Assembly: GCA_013297885.1 (NCBI GenBank)
Contig: JAAFIR010000017.1
Span: 35,117 to 99,116, forward strand
Source: Leptospirales bacterium
GTDB taxonomy: Bacteria; Spirochaetota; Leptospiria; Leptospirales; Leptospiraceae
Direction: 5' to 3'
DNA: 64,000 nt
Shown here: piece after piece, positions 61,234 to 64,000 of the stretch
Layout of the letters: each line of letters opens with the position of its first letter
Numbering within the stretch: position 1 is the first letter of the stretch
Translations under genes and position numbers: made by a program
The notes under the pieces: model-generated
Database searches by the model: none
Seen by the model: the letters and a program-made list of their open reading frames with translations, nothing else
What the model was told of the DNA's origin: nothing

Positions 61234-62982
61234 ATGAGAATCTATTTTTTTTTATTTTTAGTGTTTACGCTAAAAAGTTTTACTCAGGAAGTGGTCCCTG
61301 TAAAAGAATCAAAAACTATTCCACCAACTGAAGAAGTAAAAACTAGTTCAGTGAAAGATACTAAAGATTCAGCACCTAACACTATTATACCGCCACTTGA
61401 TACTTGGAAATATGGGGGGTTGATTAGATTTAGACCTGAACTTAGAGAAAATAATGATTTTGACGGAAAGATAAATGACCAAAATGGTTTTACCGGACAA
61501 AAAATACAAGTCTGGTTAGAAAAAGAATTTTCTGATAAAGTAAAAGCAAGAATAACTTTACAGGATGCTAGACTTTGGGGTGCAGAAAGAGGTTCACAAA
61601 CAGGACTTAATACTGCCAATGATGCAACTAGACAATCCACAGATATTCGTGAAGCTTGGTTAAATATAAAAAAACCTTTTAAGTTACCAGTTCAGCTTCA
61701 AGTTGGTAGACAAATTTTAGCTTATGGAGATGAAAGATTAGTCGGGAGTTTAGATTGGACGAATGTAGGTAGAAGTTTTGATGGAGCAAGAGTTAAATTT
61801 GAAAATCAATATATTAGATCTCATGCTTGGGTAATGTTACTTGGTGAACAACATAATGATATTGCAGGCAACACAACAGCACTAGGTAGAAGAAACACTT
61901 ATCCAGCAGAATACAATTGTCCAACTGTTACAGCAAATTCAAATCGTCCATGTACACTTTCACCAAATACTAATGTGGAAGAATTAGGTGATTCTTATTT
62001 TACTGGTTTGTACAATACATTAAAATTTTCAGAATATTTTCATACTGATTTATACTATTTAGGTGTTCAAAAAAGAAGAATACCAACACTGAATCAATCC
62101 ATATCAGCTAACCCTGGTTTGCCTCCCAGAGACCAAAGAATGGATATTCTTCATACTTTTGGAGTTAGAGTTACCAACCGAACAACAGAAGATAAAAAAT
62201 CATTACAAAGTTTTGATTATTCAGTTGAGTATGCTGTCCAAACTGGAACAACTGGAAAAGATATTAAACCAGGTTGGGATTATCTAAATACAACTATTAC
62301 ACAAAAAGATATTTTGACAGGTAAAGATTATCAATACAATATTTATAAAGAAAGACAAAAATATGATGCATTTGCATTTGCAATTGATCTTGGTTATAAA
62401 ATTCAAAAATTTAGAATTGGAACTGGTTATGATTTAGGAAGTGGTGATCCAAATAGAAATGATGGAAAAATTGCAAGTTTTAATAATTTGTTTCATACAA
62501 ATCACATTTGGTATGGTGAAGCAGATTTAGTTTCATGGGTGAACATGAAATCCAAAAATGTAAACTTAACTTATGATAGCGGTGAATATGGAAAATTTAA
62601 AATTGCTTATTTTCATATAGATAAACATAAACGACAAGATGGTTGGTATGATGTTGCTGGAAATTTAAAATCAGGTTTTAGTACTGAATCCATAAATAAT
62701 AATCGTTATGAAGTAATTATTCCTCAAACTACAACTGGAGCTGGAACAAATCAACCAGTTTCAAATTTAGGAAAACATTTATTCAGAGAAATTGATTTAA
62801 TTTATTCAATCAAATCAGATGGAATTGATTGGTCATTTGGTTATAGTTTTATTTATGCTGGGGATTCAGTTCGCAATCGAATGTATGACCCAAGTCAAAA
62901 TCCACTTTTTAGAACAAGTAAATTCGCACCTCAAGCTGAGTTTGGTTATATCATGATGACATATAAATTTAGTAGTATTTAA
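61234..62982 (+). CDS. Outer-membrane alginate-export-type beta-barrel protein
   Basis: A 582-residue protein with a signal peptide (MRIYFFLFLVFTLKSFTQ), a short low-complexity linker, and an alginate-export/AlgE-like barrel: 'WKYGGLIRFRPELRENNDFD', 'VWLEKEFSDKVKARITLQDA', 'DIREAWLNIKKPFKLPVQLQ', 'VGRQILAYGDERLVGSLDWT', ending 'FGYIMMTYKFSSI', with the C-terminal aromatic residue of a barrel. It is probably a porin or exporter for anionic polymers or small substrates; the actual substrate is unknown. It has an AAGGAAG ribosome-binding site 5 bases before the ATG. Confidence 0.88.
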   Translation: MRIYFFLFLVFTLKSFTQEVVPVKESKTIPPTEEVKTSSVKDTKDSAPNTIIPPLDTWKYGGLIRFRPELRENNDFDGKINDQNGFTGQKIQVWLEKEFSDKVKARITLQDARLWGAERGSQTGLNTANDATRQSTDIREAWLNIKKPFKLPVQLQVGRQILAYGDERLVGSLDWTNVGRSFDGARVKFENQYIRSHAWVMLLGEQHNDIAGNTTALGRRNTYPAEYNCPTVTANSNRPCTLSPNTNVEELGDSYFTGLYNTLKFSEYFHTDLYYLGVQKRRIPTLNQSISANPGLPPRDQRMDILHTFGVRVTNRTTEDKKSLQSFDYSVEYAVQTGTTGKDIKPGWDYLNTTITQKDILTGKDYQYNIYKERQKYDAFAFAIDLGYKIQKFRIGTGYDLGSGDPNRNDGKIASFNNLFHTNHIWYGEADLVSWVNMKSKNVNLTYDSGEYGKFKIAYFHIDKHKRQDGWYDVAGNLKSGFSTESINNNRYEVIIPQTTTGAGTNQPVSNLGKHLFREIDLIYSIKSDGIDWSFGYSFIYAGDSVRNRMYDPSQNPLFRTSKFAPQAEFGYIMMTYKFSSI

Positions 62983-63350
62983 TTAAAATCTAAAGAAGAA
63001 ATATAGTTAGAGGATTCAGGTTTTTAATTTTGTTATTTTTTTGATCACGCATCCTCTAACTTATATTTTAAGAAATGTTTTGCTTAAAAAAATCTGAAAT
63101 TATTTTGGGTTTTTTAAAAAAGATTAAAACTAAAAAGAGTGTTTTTTTATGAAAAAAAGCTGATTATCTCCAATAGAATTATATACCAGCTAGCAAAAGT
63201 AATTACCAATTACTTTTGGCTAGTTCTATGTCCCGATTGAATTTTGTTGTTTAAAATAGGTAATTATTATTGTCAATCCGCATAAATGAAGTTAAAAAAC
63301 GTATTTGATTTTTACTTGCGGTATCTATAAAGAATGAAATAAAGAATTCT
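62983..63350. other. Intergenic region with two hairpins
   Basis: A 368-base gap with no gene. It holds an inverted repeat GTTAGAGGAT (63006-63015) / ATCCTCTAAC (63051-63060), a possible terminator of the porin gene, and a second hairpin at 63190-63223 described separately. The rest is AT-rich, with no repeat copy in full form. Confidence 0.5.
63190..63223. repeat. Compact hairpin sharing its start with the intergenic element
   Basis: CTAGCAAAAGTAATT (63190-63204) pairs with AATTACTTTTGGCTAG (63208-63223), 15 pairs with one bulged G and a 3-base loop. The left arm differs at one base from the 5' end of repeat copy 4 (CTAGCAAAAGTGATT). It may be a collapsed or solo form of that element. It is not followed by a T-run. 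Confidence 0.5.
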
Positions 63351-64000
63351 ATGTATATATTTTTTATTTTAATTTTCTTATTTTTTGAAATTCATTCAGA
63401 ACAATTAATTTATTCAAATACTTCAGTTGTCTTAAATCAAAATTCAATTAACGATTTGAGAGATAAAGAAAGAATAAATAAAACAAATTTTAAAAAATTA
63501 GAAAAACAAAAATATGAAAATCTAGAAACTGAATTGAGACAAATTGAAAAAAAACCAAATAGTTATATCACAGATACAAATTTAACTTTTGTAAATACAG
63601 AATACAGAATTCAACCTCAACAAAATAGAAAGAACTCAATTTCAATAAATGATAAACCTTTTATTGAATTTAATATACCTTTCATTTTGAAAGACGAAGG
63701 AGAAAATAAAATTATTCATAAAATTCAATCAGAAAAAGAGACAATTGAAAAAAAAGATAATATTTATTTAGATAATTTTATACCCACTTCTGAAATTGGT
63801 ATTCAAGGTAATTATTTAATTAAAGATTCGATTCCTTATTTTAATCAAAAAATTAGATTGGTTGTAGAAGCTTCAGATATTGGTTCAGGAGTTTCAAATA
63901 TTTATGTTAAAATGAACAACGATCCTTATATCCCATTTTCTCATTTAAGAAATAAATTAAATAAACGTGGTCTAAATAAAGTTACTGTTCTTATTGCAGA
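63351..64000 (+). CDS. Secreted protein with OmpL47-like region (3' end outside window)
   Basis: The first 216 codons of a longer gene are present. It begins with a signal peptide (MYIFFILIFLFFEIHSEQ), continues with a charged region (about 30-75), and reaches 'LVVEASDIGSGVSNIYVKMN', the 'D.gSGv..iyyslng..y' pattern of OmpL47-type repeats found in Leptospira surface proteins, followed by 'PYIPFSHLRNKLNKRGL'. It is probably a large envelope protein. The start is the first ATG with a complete signal peptide. Confidence 0.65.
   Translation, partial: MYIFFILIFLFFEIHSEQLIYSNTSVVLNQNSINDLRDKERINKTNFKKLEKQKYENLETELRQIEKKPNSYITDTNLTFVNTEYRIQPQQNRKNSISINDKPFIEFNIPFILKDEGENKIIHKIQSEKETIEKKDNIYLDNFIPTSEIGIQGNYLIKDSIPYFNQKIRLVVEASDIGSGVSNIYVKMNNDPYIPFSHLRNKLNKRGLNKVTVLIA

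Overview
The window comes from a very AT-rich spirochaete, most likely of the Leptospira lineage (Leptospiraceae/Leptospirales). The evidence is a high density of short lipoproteins with spirochaete-type lipoboxes (FFSC, FISC, FITC, LINC), a P83/100-family protein, PP2C/GAF/7TM-type signalling proteins, an alginate-export-type porin, an OmpL47-like surface protein and a bactofilin/M23 cluster. I saw no tRNA, rRNA, CRISPR array, intact IS element or prophage. It looks like ordinary chromosome with some local gene decay.

Layout. 1-2.4 kb: LolA-like carrier (cut by the window edge), polyprenyl diphosphate synthase and a secreted esterase. 2.5-5.7 kb: GNAT, ABC-F ATPase, NAD(P)-binding protein. 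5.7-9.3 kb (minus): small lipoproteins, then a methyltransferase / Cys-rich protein / RarA operon. 9.4-12.6 kb: acyltransferase, RibBA, STAS protein. 12.8-19.3 kb: phosphate-binding-type lipoprotein, methyltransferase, a degenerate PP2C protein, a broken histidine kinase and its intact tandem paralogue. 19.4-29.6 kb: lipoprotein, GerMN protein, a giant alpha-2-macroglobulin and three envelope proteins. 29.8-33.1 kb: LOG protein and a sensor phosphatase. 33.3-39.2 kb: a tight operon of membrane protein, UbiA prenyltransferase, thioredoxin-like protein, HExxH protein, Maf/DUF115 protein and DUF1569 protein. 39.2-46.2 kb: hybrid kinase, P83/100, M23-like protein, bactofilin, YaaR, RimI-like protein. 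46.2-49 kb: ArsR plus a His-rich protein with a visible operator, VOC protein, RF2. 49.1-51.3 kb: SH3 lipoprotein and a graveyard of toxin-antitoxin remnants. 51.3-59.3 kb: lipoproteins, uracil-DNA glycosylase, MurJ, TPR protein, histidine kinase, RsgA, WecG-type transferase. 59.3-64 kb: ThiE, ThiS, Cys-rich and haem lipoproteins, a porin and a truncated OmpL47-like protein.

The most striking feature is not a gene. Thirteen intergenic copies of one structured element of about 85-160 bp are spread over the whole window in both orientations. Each has a 5-bp outer helix, a single A, a 3-bp inner helix, a conserved ATTGA, a variable hairpin, a conserved GAAAG, the return of the inner helix, then GG, a second variable hairpin and the return of the outer helix. 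The arms differ in sequence from copy to copy, but the pairing is kept by compensatory changes: inner helix GGG/CCC, GTG/CAC, GAG/CTC, TGG/CCA, ACG/CGT; outer helix GCGAA/TTCGC, GCAAA/TTTGC, GCGTT/AACGC, GGGAA/TTCCC, GAGTT/AACTC. This is direct covariation evidence for a selected three-way-junction fold. I do not recognise it as a named family.
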